Positions 1 to 6,012 of a DNA stretch of 6,624 bases are shown here, piece by piece; positions within the stretch are counted from its first letter, which is position 1, and each line of letters begins with the position of its first letter. The stretch comes from Alphaproteobacteria bacterium (lineage in GTDB: Bacteria > Pseudomonadota > Alphaproteobacteria > Rhizobiales > Beijerinckiaceae). The notes beneath the pieces are model-generated. The model saw only the letters and a program-made list of their open reading frames with translations. It had not been told where the DNA came from and did not search any database. A program made the position numbers and the translations under genes. The stretch lies in NCBI GenBank assembly GCA_009920595.1, contig RFZR01000092.1:1-6624 (forward strand), in the 5' to 3' direction.

Positions 1-1728
1 ACCTAAACGATCAAGCTGAACTTCTGTGTCTTCTGATCCATAACGAGACAAGAGATCAAGATTTTCAACGGGCAGGAAAAGCTTGTCACCACCCGCATAA
101 AGAATTTCAACGCAATCATGCGGCGCACCGGCGACATCAATCGTTTTCAAACTAGAGAAACGCCCGATGCCATGATCGATATGAACGACAAGATCACCGG
201 GGTTAAGGCTCGCCGCCTCTGCAATCACATCTTGTGCACGACGTGATTTTCGTGCCTTACGGATCAGTCGATCACCGAGAATATCCTGTTCACCAATGAC
301 AACGAGACTATCGGTTTCAAAGCCGCGCTCTAGCCCCCACACAGCAAGCGCCACCTGATTGGCCTTCAACGCAAGTGCATCTGAGTAACGCGATGTCAAA
401 TTTAAAGACTTTAAACCATGATCCGCCAAGACATGGGATAGTCTTTCGCGTGCGCCTTCAGACCAGGTCGCAACAATGACCCGTTTTTTCTGCTCAAGCT
501 TTTCATTGATGAAAGCAACAACAGCATCAAAAACATTTTTGTTTTCGGTTTCGTCTTGACCCTCTAACTGCGCACGTTCAGCTGAAAAATTCCGACCCTG
601 CCTTACGCCAAAATCGATTACGTCGTCGCGTGTCTCTTGTGCAAAAGGTGTGATGCGCATGAGAGGTTGTCGGGCGAGAAAAGTTTTAAATTCCCTCGCT
701 TCGAGATGAAGCCGTTCGGGTTCGAGTGGCTTATAGGGCATGAGCCCTGCTTGCGTGGTTGTTAACGCATCACGCCGTGCTTCATAATGATCCTTAATCA
801 GCGTAAGACGCTCCTCCGCGGCCTCTTCCACGAGTGGATCAAGAACCATAGGCACATCGGGGATATAATCGAATATCGTATCAAGACGCTCGTGAAACAA
901 CGGAAGCCAATGCTCAAGCCCGGCGACACGGCGACCCTCGCTGATACCTTCATAAAGAAGATCATCGCGACCGGGCGCACCAAATACCGCCACATAAGAC
1001 TGGCGAAATCTTTTGATCGTCTCGGTGGTTAACTGCACTTCGCTCATCGGAACGAGATCAAGCGCGCGCAATTGTCCCGTCGTTCTTTGAGTCTCCGCGT
1101 CAAAACTTCTAATGGATTCAAGCGTGTCGCCGAAAAAATCGAGTCGTACGGGCAGAGGTAACCCCGGCGCAAAGAGATCGATGATCCCGCCGCGTACAGC
1201 ATATTCACCTGTTTCACGCACTGTGGCCGTCTTCATAAATCCATTTGATTCAAGCCATAACGCAAGAGCCTTAGTATCAACGCGATTGCCGGGGGCTGCC
1301 GAAAAACTTTCCGATGCAATTTTTGATCGCGCTGTGACACGCTGCATCAAACCATTCGCGGTTAAAATTAAAACGCGCGCACGATCCTCCCCTGTTTTTG
1401 ATCGCGCTAAGCGGGAAAGAACCGTCATCCGTCGCGCGACAATTCCAGCATGTGGCGAAACACGATCATAAGGCTGACAATCCCAATTGGGGAAACTTAA
1501 GACATCAAGATCAGGCGCGAGAAAAGACAGCGCGGCTTCCATTTGCGCTTGGCGCTGGCCATCACGCGCTACAAAGACAAGGGCGGCCGCATGATCCTGA
1601 CCTTCTTGCGCAAAGCGACGCGCAAGATCGGCCACAATCAGTGCATCAAACCCGTCGGGCGCGGACGACAAAGTCAAAGACTTTGACGCTTTTAACCTGC
1701 CAATGATCTGATCAAATGGTTTTAACAT
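1..1728 (-). CDS. mfd: Transcription-repair coupling factor Mfd, N-terminal half (cut by left edge)
   Basis: Mfd is a cytoplasmic ATP-dependent translocase that removes RNA polymerase stalled at DNA lesions and recruits UvrA for nucleotide excision repair. The frame is open without a stop from the ATG at 1728 to base 1, giving 576 residues of a protein usually about 1150 long. Residues 81-100 (NWDCQPYDRVSPHAGIVARR) and about 170-210 (RETGEYAVRGGIIDLF, then VRLDFFGDTLESIRSFD) are the UvrB-like, UvrA-binding region. Residues about 505-565 (NPGDLVVHIDHGIGRF, then YAGGDKLFLPVENLDLLSRY) are the RNA-polymerase-interacting domain. The translocase motor lies outside the window. The start lies 12 bases after the sdhE stop. 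I see no clear Shine-Dalgarno, so coupling to sdhE is likely. No frameshift or premature stop was found in the part present. Identification is secure from these motifs; the exact start is slightly less so. Confidence 0.96.
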   Translation of the reverse strand, partial: MLKPFDQIIGRLKASKSLTLSSAPDGFDALIVADLARRFAQEGQDHAAALVFVARDGQRQAQMEAALSFLAPDLDVLSFPNWDCQPYDRVSPHAGIVARRMTVLSRLARSKTGEDRARVLILTANGLMQRVTARSKIASESFSAAPGNRVDTKALALWLESNGFMKTATVRETGEYAVRGGIIDLFAPGLPLPVRLDFFGDTLESIRSFDAETQRTTGQLRALDLVPMSEVQLTTETIKRFRQSYVAVFGAPGRDDLLYEGISEGRRVAGLEHWLPLFHERLDTIFDYIPDVPMVLDPLVEEAAEERLTLIKDHYEARRDALTTTQAGLMPYKPLEPERLHLEAREFKTFLARQPLMRITPFAQETRDDVIDFGVRQGRNFSAERAQLEGQDETENKNVFDAVVAFINEKLEQKKRVIVATWSEGARERLSHVLADHGLKSLNLTSRYSDALALKANQVALAVWGLERGFETDSLVVIGEQDILGDRLIRKARKSRRAQDVIAEAASLNPGDLVVHIDHGIGRFSSLKTIDVAGAPHDCVEILYAGGDKLFLPVENLDLLSRYGSEDTEVQLDRLG

Positions 1729-1740
1729 TAAAAGAACGGA

Positions 1741-2037
1741 TCAGAGATTGATTGGGGATGTGTGATCATGAAAATTCTTAAGACGGTGAAACATCTCATG
1801 ATCAAATTCTGATGGCACGGGTTTTGAGTCGACAATCCAACTTAAAAGCTCTTGATCCTGATTTTCGCTTAACGCTTCAAAAAGATCGAGCTCTTGCTCA
1901 GAGAAGCCCGATAGATGCGCATCAGCAAATTGCCCCATAAGCAAATCCATCTCGCGCATACCGCGATGCCAACAGCGAAATAAAAGCCGCCGACGACGAG
2001 GGTCGAGATCCGCACTTGAAAGCGTCGTTCCGCTCAT
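1741..2037 (-). CDS. sdhE: FAD assembly factor SdhE (DUF339/CptB family)
   Basis: This is a small 98-residue cytoplasmic protein. SdhE family members promote covalent attachment of FAD to the SdhA subunit of succinate dehydrogenase; the family has also been named CptB, after a proposed antitoxin role. The diagnostic RGxxE motif is present at residues 25-29 (RGMRE), within DLDPRRRRLLFRCWHRGMRE. It is followed by an acidic helical stretch (SEQELDLFEALSENQDQELLSWI) and the family's short variable C-terminus. The frame is open further upstream to 2097, but the ATG at 2037 is preferred because it places the family's usual MSGT...SADLDPRRR start at residue 1. That ATG overlaps the TGA of the tgt reading frame by four bases (ATGA), and no strong Shine-Dalgarno precedes it, so translation is probably coupled to the tgt C-terminal frame. 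mfd follows after 12 bases. The pairing of sdhE with mfd is, as I recall, common in alphaproteobacteria. Confidence 0.92.
   Translation of the reverse strand: MSGTTLSSADLDPRRRRLLFRCWHRGMREMDLLMGQFADAHLSGFSEQELDLFEALSENQDQELLSWIVDSKPVPSEFDHEMFHRLKNFHDHTSPINL
2034..2037 (-). other. ATGA stop-start overlap joining tgt frame 2 and sdhE
   Basis: The minus-strand tetranucleotide ATGA carries the sdhE start ATG (2037-2035) and the TGA that ends the tgt C-terminal frame (2036-2034). Such overlaps usually mean that ribosomes finishing the upstream gene reinitiate on the downstream one. Only ribosomes reading the C-terminal tgt frame reach it; those stopping at the premature TGA at 2420 would not. The tgt lesion may therefore lower expression of sdhE and mfd. 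Confidence 0.7.
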
Positions 2038-2423
2038 GACTTTGAACTCATTGAAAATGAGGCGTGTTGATAAGGCGCGATATCGCCACGCGTCCAACCC
2101 GCCTTCGTTTCATCAATAAAATCGTTGAGCCTTTGAGCGCGGATCGCTTCGCGTAAACCCGCCATCAATGATTGATAATAAGCGAGATTCATTCCTGTCA
2201 GAAGCATCATGCCCAAGATCTCTTCGGACTTCACAAGATGATGCAAATAGGCGCGACTATAAATGCGTGCGGGCTCCCATGAGCTTTCCTCATCAAGCGG
2301 ACGAGGATCATCCGCATGGCGCGCATTTTTAAGGTTGATTTTTCCAAAACGTGTAAAGGCCAACCCATGACGCCCCGCGCGGGTGGGCATCACACAGTCA
2401 AACATATCGACACCGCGTCTCAC
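2034..2423 (-). CDS. tgt: Tgt C-terminal fragment, 129 residues from a GTG (frame 2 of broken tgt)
   Basis: This frame holds [19 protein letters not shown] with the likely nucleophilic Asp, then [24 protein letters not shown] and the C-terminal helices. It can begin at a GTG (2421-2423) overlapping the upstream TGA as GTGA, a geometry compatible with termination-reinitiation. A purine-rich GAGAG lies very close upstream, and I would not call it a real ribosome site. The frame is closed above by a TGA at 2445-2447. The classical zinc ligands of Tgt (CxCxxC before SRAYLHHL) are absent: this stretch reads [10 protein letters not shown] with no cysteine, although the later His is kept. Independent expression is an inference. 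The stop overlaps the ATG of sdhE. Confidence 0.6.
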   Translation of the reverse strand: MRRGVDMFDCVMPTRAGRHGLAFTRFGKINLKNARHADDPRPLDEESSWEPARIYSRAYLHHLVKSEEILGMMLLTGMNLAYYQSLMAGLREAIRAQRLNDFIDETKAGWTRGDIAPYQHASFSMSSKS

Positions 2424-2449
2424 ACTCTCAACCGTCTCACACTCTCAAC
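2416..2449 (-). repeat. Perfect 17-bp tandem duplication inside tgt
   Basis: Two adjoining identical copies of GTTGAGAGTGTGAGACG (minus-strand sense) occupy 2433-2449 and 2416-2432. The flanking bases differ, so the repeat is exactly two units with no partial third copy. One unit encodes the native VESVRR segment of Tgt. The extra 17 bases change the frame and produce the TGA at 2420-2422. The unit is itself repetitive (GAGAG then GTGAGA), which would favour slipped-strand mispairing during replication as the origin. Confidence 0.98.
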
Positions 2450-3220
2450 AATATCATCGGGCGTGCCGACACCCATCAAATACCTTGGCTTTTCTTGCGG
2501 CATATGAGGCTCAACCACCTCAATCATTCTGAGCATCACCTCTTGCGGCTCTCCCACCGCGAGACCACCAATCGAATAACCTTTAAGATTCATTGCCGCG
2601 AGTTGTTGAGCGGAACGCACACGTAACGCCTCAACCGCTCCGCCTTGCACAATGCCAAACATCGCTTTGCCGGGTTGATGGCCAAATTTCGTTGCACAGC
2701 GTTCAGCCCAGCGCAAAGAAAGCTCCATTGCCTTTTCAGTGTCTCGATCCGAACAAGGAAGCTTTACACATTCATCAAGCTGCATTTGAATATCAGATCC
2801 AAGCAGTCCTTGAATTTCTATCGAACGCTCCGGAGTCAAATCATAAGATGACCCATCAATATGAGAGCGGAAGGTTACACCCTGCTCTGAAATCTTTCTG
2901 AGCTTCGCCAGTGACATCACTTGAAAGCCGCCAGAATCTGTGAGGATCGGATGCGGCCAATTCATCATGTGATGAAGCCCGCCCAATTCATGAACGCGTT
3001 CAGCGCCCGGCCGCAACATCAAATGATAGACATTGCCGAGAACGATATCAGCGCCCAAAGCCCGCACCTCATGCGGATGCATGGCCTTAACCGTACCGGC
3101 TGTGCCAACAGGCATAAAGGCCGGTGTGCGGATTGATCCGCGAGGCGTCATTACAGCGCCGGTCCGCGCCGTGCCATCACGATGAGTGATTGAAAATGAG
3201 AAGTTTTCGGAAGGGGTCAC
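2420..3220 (-). CDS. tgt: Tgt N-terminal fragment, 266 residues (frame 1 of broken tgt)
   Basis: This frame carries most of the TIM-barrel. It includes [17 protein letters not shown] (31-47), the catalytic-pocket [17 protein letters not shown] (94-110), [10 protein letters not shown] (142-151), FGIVQGG (188-194) for base recognition, and GGLAVGE (218-224). The last three residues, LRV, come from the duplicated DNA and are not native. The fragment lacks the MFDC nucleophile region and the C-terminal tRNA-binding and dimer part, so alone it should be inactive. It is probably translated by coupling with queA, because its GTG start lies three bases after that stop and has no evident Shine-Dalgarno. 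Confidence 0.85.
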   Translation of the reverse strand: MTPSENFSFSITHRDGTARTGAVMTPRGSIRTPAFMPVGTAGTVKAMHPHEVRALGADIVLGNVYHLMLRPGAERVHELGGLHHMMNWPHPILTDSGGFQVMSLAKLRKISEQGVTFRSHIDGSSYDLTPERSIEIQGLLGSDIQMQLDECVKLPCSDRDTEKAMELSLRWAERCATKFGHQPGKAMFGIVQGGAVEALRVRSAQQLAAMNLKGYSIGGLAVGEPQEVMLRMIEVVEPHMPQEKPRYLMGVGTPDDIVESVRRLRV

Positions 3221-3223
3221 TGG

Positions 3224-4303
3224 CTAGACTTGCTGATCTTCGCTGAACAAGAGGCAGGCATCGCCATAGGAGTAAAAGCGATAACCCGTATCAATCGCGT
3301 GTCTATACGCTTTCATAATCCTGTCTAGACCCGAGAAGGCCGAAACCAGCATCACGAGCGTCGAGCGGGGCAAGTGAAAATTTGTCAAAAGCACATCTAC
3401 GGCTCGAAATTTATATCCCGGCGTGATGAATATCGATGTATCCCCGCGCCAGGCGGCAAAAGTGCCATCCTCGCGGACAGCTGACTCAAGCAAGCGTAAC
3501 GATGTCGTACCGATCGCCACTATGCGCTTGCCTGCTCTTCTCGCATTATTGAGCGCATTGGCGGTCTCTTGGGATATTTCTCCCCATTCCGCATGCATCT
3601 TATGATCGCGCGTATCTTCAACTTTGACCGGCAAGAACGTGCCAGCGCCAACATGAAGCGTCACCCGCATGATTGAAATTCCACATTCGTTCAGACGTTC
3701 AATCAATGCCGGTGTAAAATGTAACCCCGCCGTAGGTGCAGCGACCGCGCCGGCTCGATCGGCAAATATTGTTTGATAATCTTTTTTATCTTGCTCGTCT
3801 TCAGAACGTTTCGCTGCGATATAAGGCGGCAAAGGCATTTCACCCACTTGCGCGATCGAAGCATCAAGCTCAGCACCCGAATGGGAGAAGCGCAAGAGCA
3901 CTTCACCACCCTCACCCTTAGCCTCAACATGGGCGTGAAGGGATGTTGACGCTCCATCCTGGTGTGTGAAGTGAATGATTTCTTGAAGAGCGAGTTTTTT
4001 TGCGGGGCGTACAAAAGCCAGCCATTGATCAGACGCTTCACGCTTATGCAGTGTTATCTCGATTTTAGCTTTCGCTTCGCCACGCGTTCGATACCCGGTG
4101 AGCCGCGCTGGGATCACTTTTGTGTCATTCACAACAACAACATCGCCCGACGAAAGCAAGGTTGGGAGATCGCCTATATAATGATCAAGAAAAGCTTCAC
4201 CCCGCGACCGCACAACAAGTAGTCGTGCAGTCTCTCTTTTTTCGGCCGGACGAAGCGCTATGCGATCCGGCGGCAACTCGAAATCGAAATCATCGACACG
4301 CAT
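3224..4303 (-). CDS. queA: S-adenosylmethionine:tRNA ribosyltransferase-isomerase QueA
   Basis: QueA transfers and rearranges the ribosyl part of S-adenosylmethionine onto preQ1 already present in tRNA, making epoxyqueuosine. The 359-residue length is normal for the family. Visible family blocks are [19 protein letters not shown] (5-23), [15 protein letters not shown] (56-70), GEMPLPPYI (154-162), [14 protein letters not shown] (184-197), [16 protein letters not shown] (215-230), [10 protein letters not shown] (265-274), [21 protein letters not shown] (303-323, with LPRSTL central) and [12 protein letters not shown] (341-352). The ATG at 4303 has a GAAGG (4316-4320) twelve bases upstream, a somewhat long but usable spacing. 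It lies 22 bases after the upstream cyclophilin stop and three bases before the tgt GTG, in the usual queA-tgt pair. The gene is complete and shows no lesion. Its substrate depends on Tgt, which is broken just downstream. Confidence 0.97.
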   Translation of the reverse strand: MRVDDFDFELPPDRIALRPAEKRETARLLVVRSRGEAFLDHYIGDLPTLLSSGDVVVVNDTKVIPARLTGYRTRGEAKAKIEITLHKREASDQWLAFVRPAKKLALQEIIHFTHQDGASTSLHAHVEAKGEGGEVLLRFSHSGAELDASIAQVGEMPLPPYIAAKRSEDEQDKKDYQTIFADRAGAVAAPTAGLHFTPALIERLNECGISIMRVTLHVGAGTFLPVKVEDTRDHKMHAEWGEISQETANALNNARRAGKRIVAIGTTSLRLLESAVREDGTFAAWRGDTSIFITPGYKFRAVDVLLTNFHLPRSTLVMLVSAFSGLDRIMKAYRHAIDTGYRFYSYGDACLLFSEDQQV

Positions 4304-4325
4304 TGCCGATTAACGCCTTCAAAAT

Positions 4326-4862
4326 TTAGAGCGATACGACGCTCGCTTTGACGATGCTATCGGGATCGCGCACGGGCTCGCCACGCTTGATTTTATCCAC
4401 ATTGTCCATGCCGTCGACCACTTCACCCCAAACGGTGTATTGCCGGTCTAGGAAGCGCGCATCGTCAAAGCAGATGAAAAATTGCGAATTGGCGCTATCA
4501 GGATTGGCCGCGCGCGCCATAGAGCACGTGCCCCGCACATGGGGTTCCGGATTGAATTCCTGTTTCAAATTCGGATAGTTCGAACCGCCTGTGCCTGTGC
4601 CATGCGGGCACCCTGTTTGCGCCATAAATCCATCGATGACCCGATGAAACACGATGCCATCGTAAAAGCCTTCTTCTGCCAAACGCTTAATGTGAGCGAC
4701 ATGATTGGGCGCAAGATCGGGACGGAATTTGATCACCACTTTACCCTTAGTGGTTTCAAGAACGAGATGATCTTTGCCGGATTTTGTTTCTGCAGTTTTG
4801 GACGCAGGCTTTTTTGCTGCTGTGTCCTTCTTCGCGCCAGTCGCTTTTGGTTTGGAAGCCAT
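4326..4862 (-). CDS. ppiB: Cytoplasmic cyclophilin-type peptidyl-prolyl isomerase with Lys/Ala-rich N-terminal tail
   Basis: Cyclophilins catalyse cis-trans isomerisation of Xaa-Pro bonds and help protein folding. This 178-residue protein has the complete fold: FYDGIVFHRVIDGFMAQTG (66-84) with the catalytic Arg at 74, GTCSMARAANPDSANSQFF (111-129), the ICF strand, and DRQYTVWGEVVDGMDNVDKI (139-158). It has no signal peptide, so it should act in the cytoplasm. The first 30 residues are unusual: nine Lys and seven Ala with only two acidic residues before residue 31, resembling a disordered basic tail. The closest relatives I remember begin almost directly with the first beta strand. The ATG at 4862 lies 13 bases after the secreted cyclophilin's stop; an AAGAGA sits only two bases upstream, so the ribosome site is weak. 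The gene symbol is assigned by type and location, not by strict orthology. Confidence 0.93.
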   Translation of the reverse strand: MASKPKATGAKKDTAAKKPASKTAETKSGKDHLVLETTKGKVVIKFRPDLAPNHVAHIKRLAEEGFYDGIVFHRVIDGFMAQTGCPHGTGTGGSNYPNLKQEFNPEPHVRGTCSMARAANPDSANSQFFICFDDARFLDRQYTVWGEVVDGMDNVDKIKRGEPVRDPDSIVKASVVSL

Positions 4863-4875
4863 AATCTCTTGATCC

Positions 4876-5421
4876 TTATTTTACGTCAGCCATTACATGC
4901 ATACTTACTATTTTGTCCGGCGACTTCACCGTTCCGTTTTGAGCCTGATCACCTTTTTTGATTTTATCGACAAACTCCATTCCCGATACCACTTCGCCGA
5001 AAACTGTATATTTGCTATTCAAGAAAGGCGCAGGTTGAAAGCAAATGAAAAATTGCGAATTGGCTGAATTCGGATCATTTGACCGTGCCATACCCAGTGT
5101 TCCGCGATTGAAAGGTTGCGGCGTAAATTCGGCAGGCAGATTGGGAAGCTTTGATCCCCCCATGCCGGTGCCAGTCGGATCACCCGTTTGCGCCATAAAC
5201 CCATCAATCACACGATGAAAAACGATGCCATCATAAAAACCTTGGCGAACCAGCGCTTTGATTTGCTCCACATGTTTTGGAGCGAGATCCGGACGCAATT
5301 TGATCACGACGCGACCATCTTTCAATTCAAGATAGATCGTATTTTGCGGATCAAGCGTTTGCGCGTGAGCAATGGTCACACCAAAGAGGAAAGCGAAGGC
5401 AAGGACGACAGCGCGGATCAT
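4876..5421 (-). CDS. ppiA: Secreted (periplasmic) cyclophilin-type peptidyl-prolyl isomerase
   Basis: This second cyclophilin has 181 residues and should fold proteins in the periplasm. Residues 1-20 form a clear Sec signal peptide: Arg at 3, a hydrophobic core VVLAFAFLFGVTI, and an AHA signal-peptidase site before Gln21. The mature part contains FYDGIVFHRVIDGFMAQTG (62-80) with the catalytic Arg at 70, then MARSNDPNSANSQFFICF, and KYTVFGEVVSGMEFVDKIKK near the end. The frame is open to a GTG at 5460, with an ATG at 5457. The ATG at 5421 is preferred because AAAAGGG stands six bases upstream and because it gives a normal signal peptide; a start at 5457 would only lengthen the n-region. The gene is a paralogue of its downstream neighbour and shares a 20-base exact match with it. 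It follows coaD after 48 bases, the longest gap in the window. Confidence 0.93.
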   Translation of the reverse strand: MIRAVVLAFAFLFGVTIAHAQTLDPQNTIYLELKDGRVVIKLRPDLAPKHVEQIKALVRQGFYDGIVFHRVIDGFMAQTGDPTGTGMGGSKLPNLPAEFTPQPFNRGTLGMARSNDPNSANSQFFICFQPAPFLNSKYTVFGEVVSGMEFVDKIKKGDQAQNGTVKSPDKIVSMHVMADVK

Positions 5422-5427
5422 GAAAGG

Positions 5428-5434
5428 CCCTTTT
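5428..5434 (-). promoter_or_regulatory. Shine-Dalgarno that decides the start of the secreted cyclophilin
   Basis: AAAAGGG on the minus strand ends six bases before the ATG at 5421. The alternative starts at 5457 and 5460 have only pyrimidine-rich sequence upstream (TTTTCTTCT), so this site favours the shorter protein with a compact signal peptide. Confidence 0.65.
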
Positions 5435-5438
5435 ATAA

Positions 5439-5460
5439 GTGATGATGGACATTTCATCAC
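5439..5460. repeat. Perfect 7-bp inverted repeat between coaD and the secreted cyclophilin gene
   Basis: GTGATGA (5439-5445) and TCATCAC (5454-5460) are exact reverse complements separated by eight bases. Transcribed in the gene direction, this could form a small hairpin followed by CTTATAAAAGGG. It has only three G-C pairs and no U-run, so it is not a convincing intrinsic terminator. It could be a weak attenuator, an RNA processing site or chance. It lies in the longest gap of the gene run, just before the ribosome site of the secreted cyclophilin. Confidence 0.4.
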
Positions 5461-5469
5461 AGAAGAAAA

Positions 5470-5982
5470 TTAATGAGATTTAAATTTATCGAGAAGTTTT
5501 GTCGCCACATAGGGCGGCACGAAGTCGCGGATTTCGCCGCCCATTTTAGCAATTTGACGAACCAATGTGGCAGTTATGGGACGAACAGAGGGTGACGCGG
5601 GAATAAAAACAGTATGAATTTTTGGCGCCATAACACCATTCATGCCCGCCATCTGCATTTCATAATCAAAATCGCTGCCATCGCGTAATCCGCGGATCAA
5701 GAGCGTGGCTTCTGCACGTTTTGCCGCTTCCACGGCGAGATCATCGAAAGTAACGACCGATAAAACCGTTCCTGCTGAGCGCGCAATCGGATCACAGCTT
5801 TGAAGGATCATATCCTTGCGTTCATCGGCGGAAAACAAAGGGGTTTTACCCGGATGAATGCCAATCGCAATCGTGAGCTGATCCACCATTGCGCAGGCTT
5901 TCGCGATGACATCACTATGGCCGAGCGTCAAAGGATCAAAGGATCCTGCATAAAGGCCCCTGCGCAATTTCTGAGATGTCAT
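5470..5982 (-). CDS. coaD: Phosphopantetheine adenylyltransferase (PPAT)
   Basis: CoaD transfers the adenylyl group of ATP to 4'-phosphopantetheine to make dephospho-CoA, the penultimate step of coenzyme A synthesis, in the cytoplasm. It belongs to the nucleotidyltransferase superfamily. The TxGH-type signature is present as [16 protein letters not shown] (11-26, His22 for ATP binding). Further family features are [13 protein letters not shown] (43-55), [22 protein letters not shown] (94-115, with RGLRDGSDF as core) and the C-terminal ATP-binding [17 protein letters not shown] (133-149). The 170-residue length is slightly above the approximately 160 of E. coli and usual for alphaproteobacteria. 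The frame extends up to a TTG at 6009, but the ATG at 5982 has an AAAGGA nine bases upstream and gives the expected N-terminus. It lies 30 bases after the gyrA stop, an arrangement I recall from rhizobia. Confidence 0.97.
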   Translation of the reverse strand: MTSQKLRRGLYAGSFDPLTLGHSDVIAKACAMVDQLTIAIGIHPGKTPLFSADERKDMILQSCDPIARSAGTVLSVVTFDDLAVEAAKRAEATLLIRGLRDGSDFDYEMQMAGMNGVMAPKIHTVFIPASPSVRPITATLVRQIAKMGGEIRDFVPPYVATKLLDKFKSH

Positions 5983-5991
5983 CTCGTTCGA

Positions 5992-5997
5992 TCCTTT
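5992..5997 (-). promoter_or_regulatory. Shine-Dalgarno that decides the coaD start
   Basis: AAAGGA on the minus strand stands nine bases before the ATG at 5982. The longer alternative from a TTG at 6009 lacks such a site and would begin only three bases from the gyrA stop. Confidence 0.65.
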
Positions 5998-6012
5998 CGG
6001 AAAAAACAATCT

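Larger units (their letters stand above)
2034..3220 (-). pseudogene. tgt: tRNA-guanine transglycosylase (tgt), disrupted by a 17-base tandem duplication
   Basis: Tgt exchanges guanine-34 of tRNAs with GUN anticodons for preQ1, the committed step of queuosine modification. The N-terminal part ends after 266 residues at a TGA (2420-2422), while the rest of the protein continues in another frame down to the TGA at 2034-2036. The break is explained exactly by two perfect copies of a 17-mer. Deleting one copy gives [16 protein letters not shown] without interruption and a 389-residue protein, close to the family's usual 370-390. The start is a GTG at 3220, three bases after the queA stop, and no better ATG exists near the expected MTPSENFSF start. 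Catalytic features are divided: DSGGFQ (residues 95-100) lies in the first part, and the MFDC aspartate, the expected nucleophile, in the second. Whether any functional Tgt is made from two pieces cannot be told from sequence. A sequencing or assembly artefact is possible but less likely for an exact 17-base repeat. Confidence 0.9.

Noticed and set aside
1112..1706. Plus-strand open frames of 119 and 102 codons opposite mfd
   Set aside because: They lie antisense to a clearly conserved mfd frame, have no recognisable domain and no ribosome site I could support. They are shadows of codon usage on the other strand.
1..1728. Possible frameshift in mfd, since no closed frame covers it
   Set aside because: Direct translation from the ATG at 1728 runs to base 1 without a stop and keeps Mfd motifs throughout. 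It is simply cut by the window edge.
2420..2449. Programmed ribosomal frameshift as the normal way to make Tgt
   Set aside because: No slippery heptamer or downstream pseudoknot is apparent, and the frame change is fully explained by an exact duplication. Kept only as a weak alternative.
3703..4041. Minus-strand 112-codon frame within queA
   Set aside because: It is out of frame with the fully conserved queA reading frame and shows no family resemblance.
4482..4961. Plus-strand open frame of 159 codons across the two cyclophilin genes
   Set aside because: It is antisense to both conserved cyclophilins and crosses their junction. Its translation shows no known motif; its hydrophobic and Cys/Phe-rich runs reflect the reverse of the Lys/Ala-coding DNA.
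5423..5433. Palindrome-like AAAGGGCCTTT before the secreted cyclophilin start
   Set aside because: The central spacer is too short for a hairpin and the sequence is explained by the Shine-Dalgarno. No operator family was recognised.
5421..5460. Intrinsic terminator after coaD
   Set aside because: The inverted repeat is short and A/T-rich and is not followed by a T-run on the transcribed sense strand, so termination is not supported.
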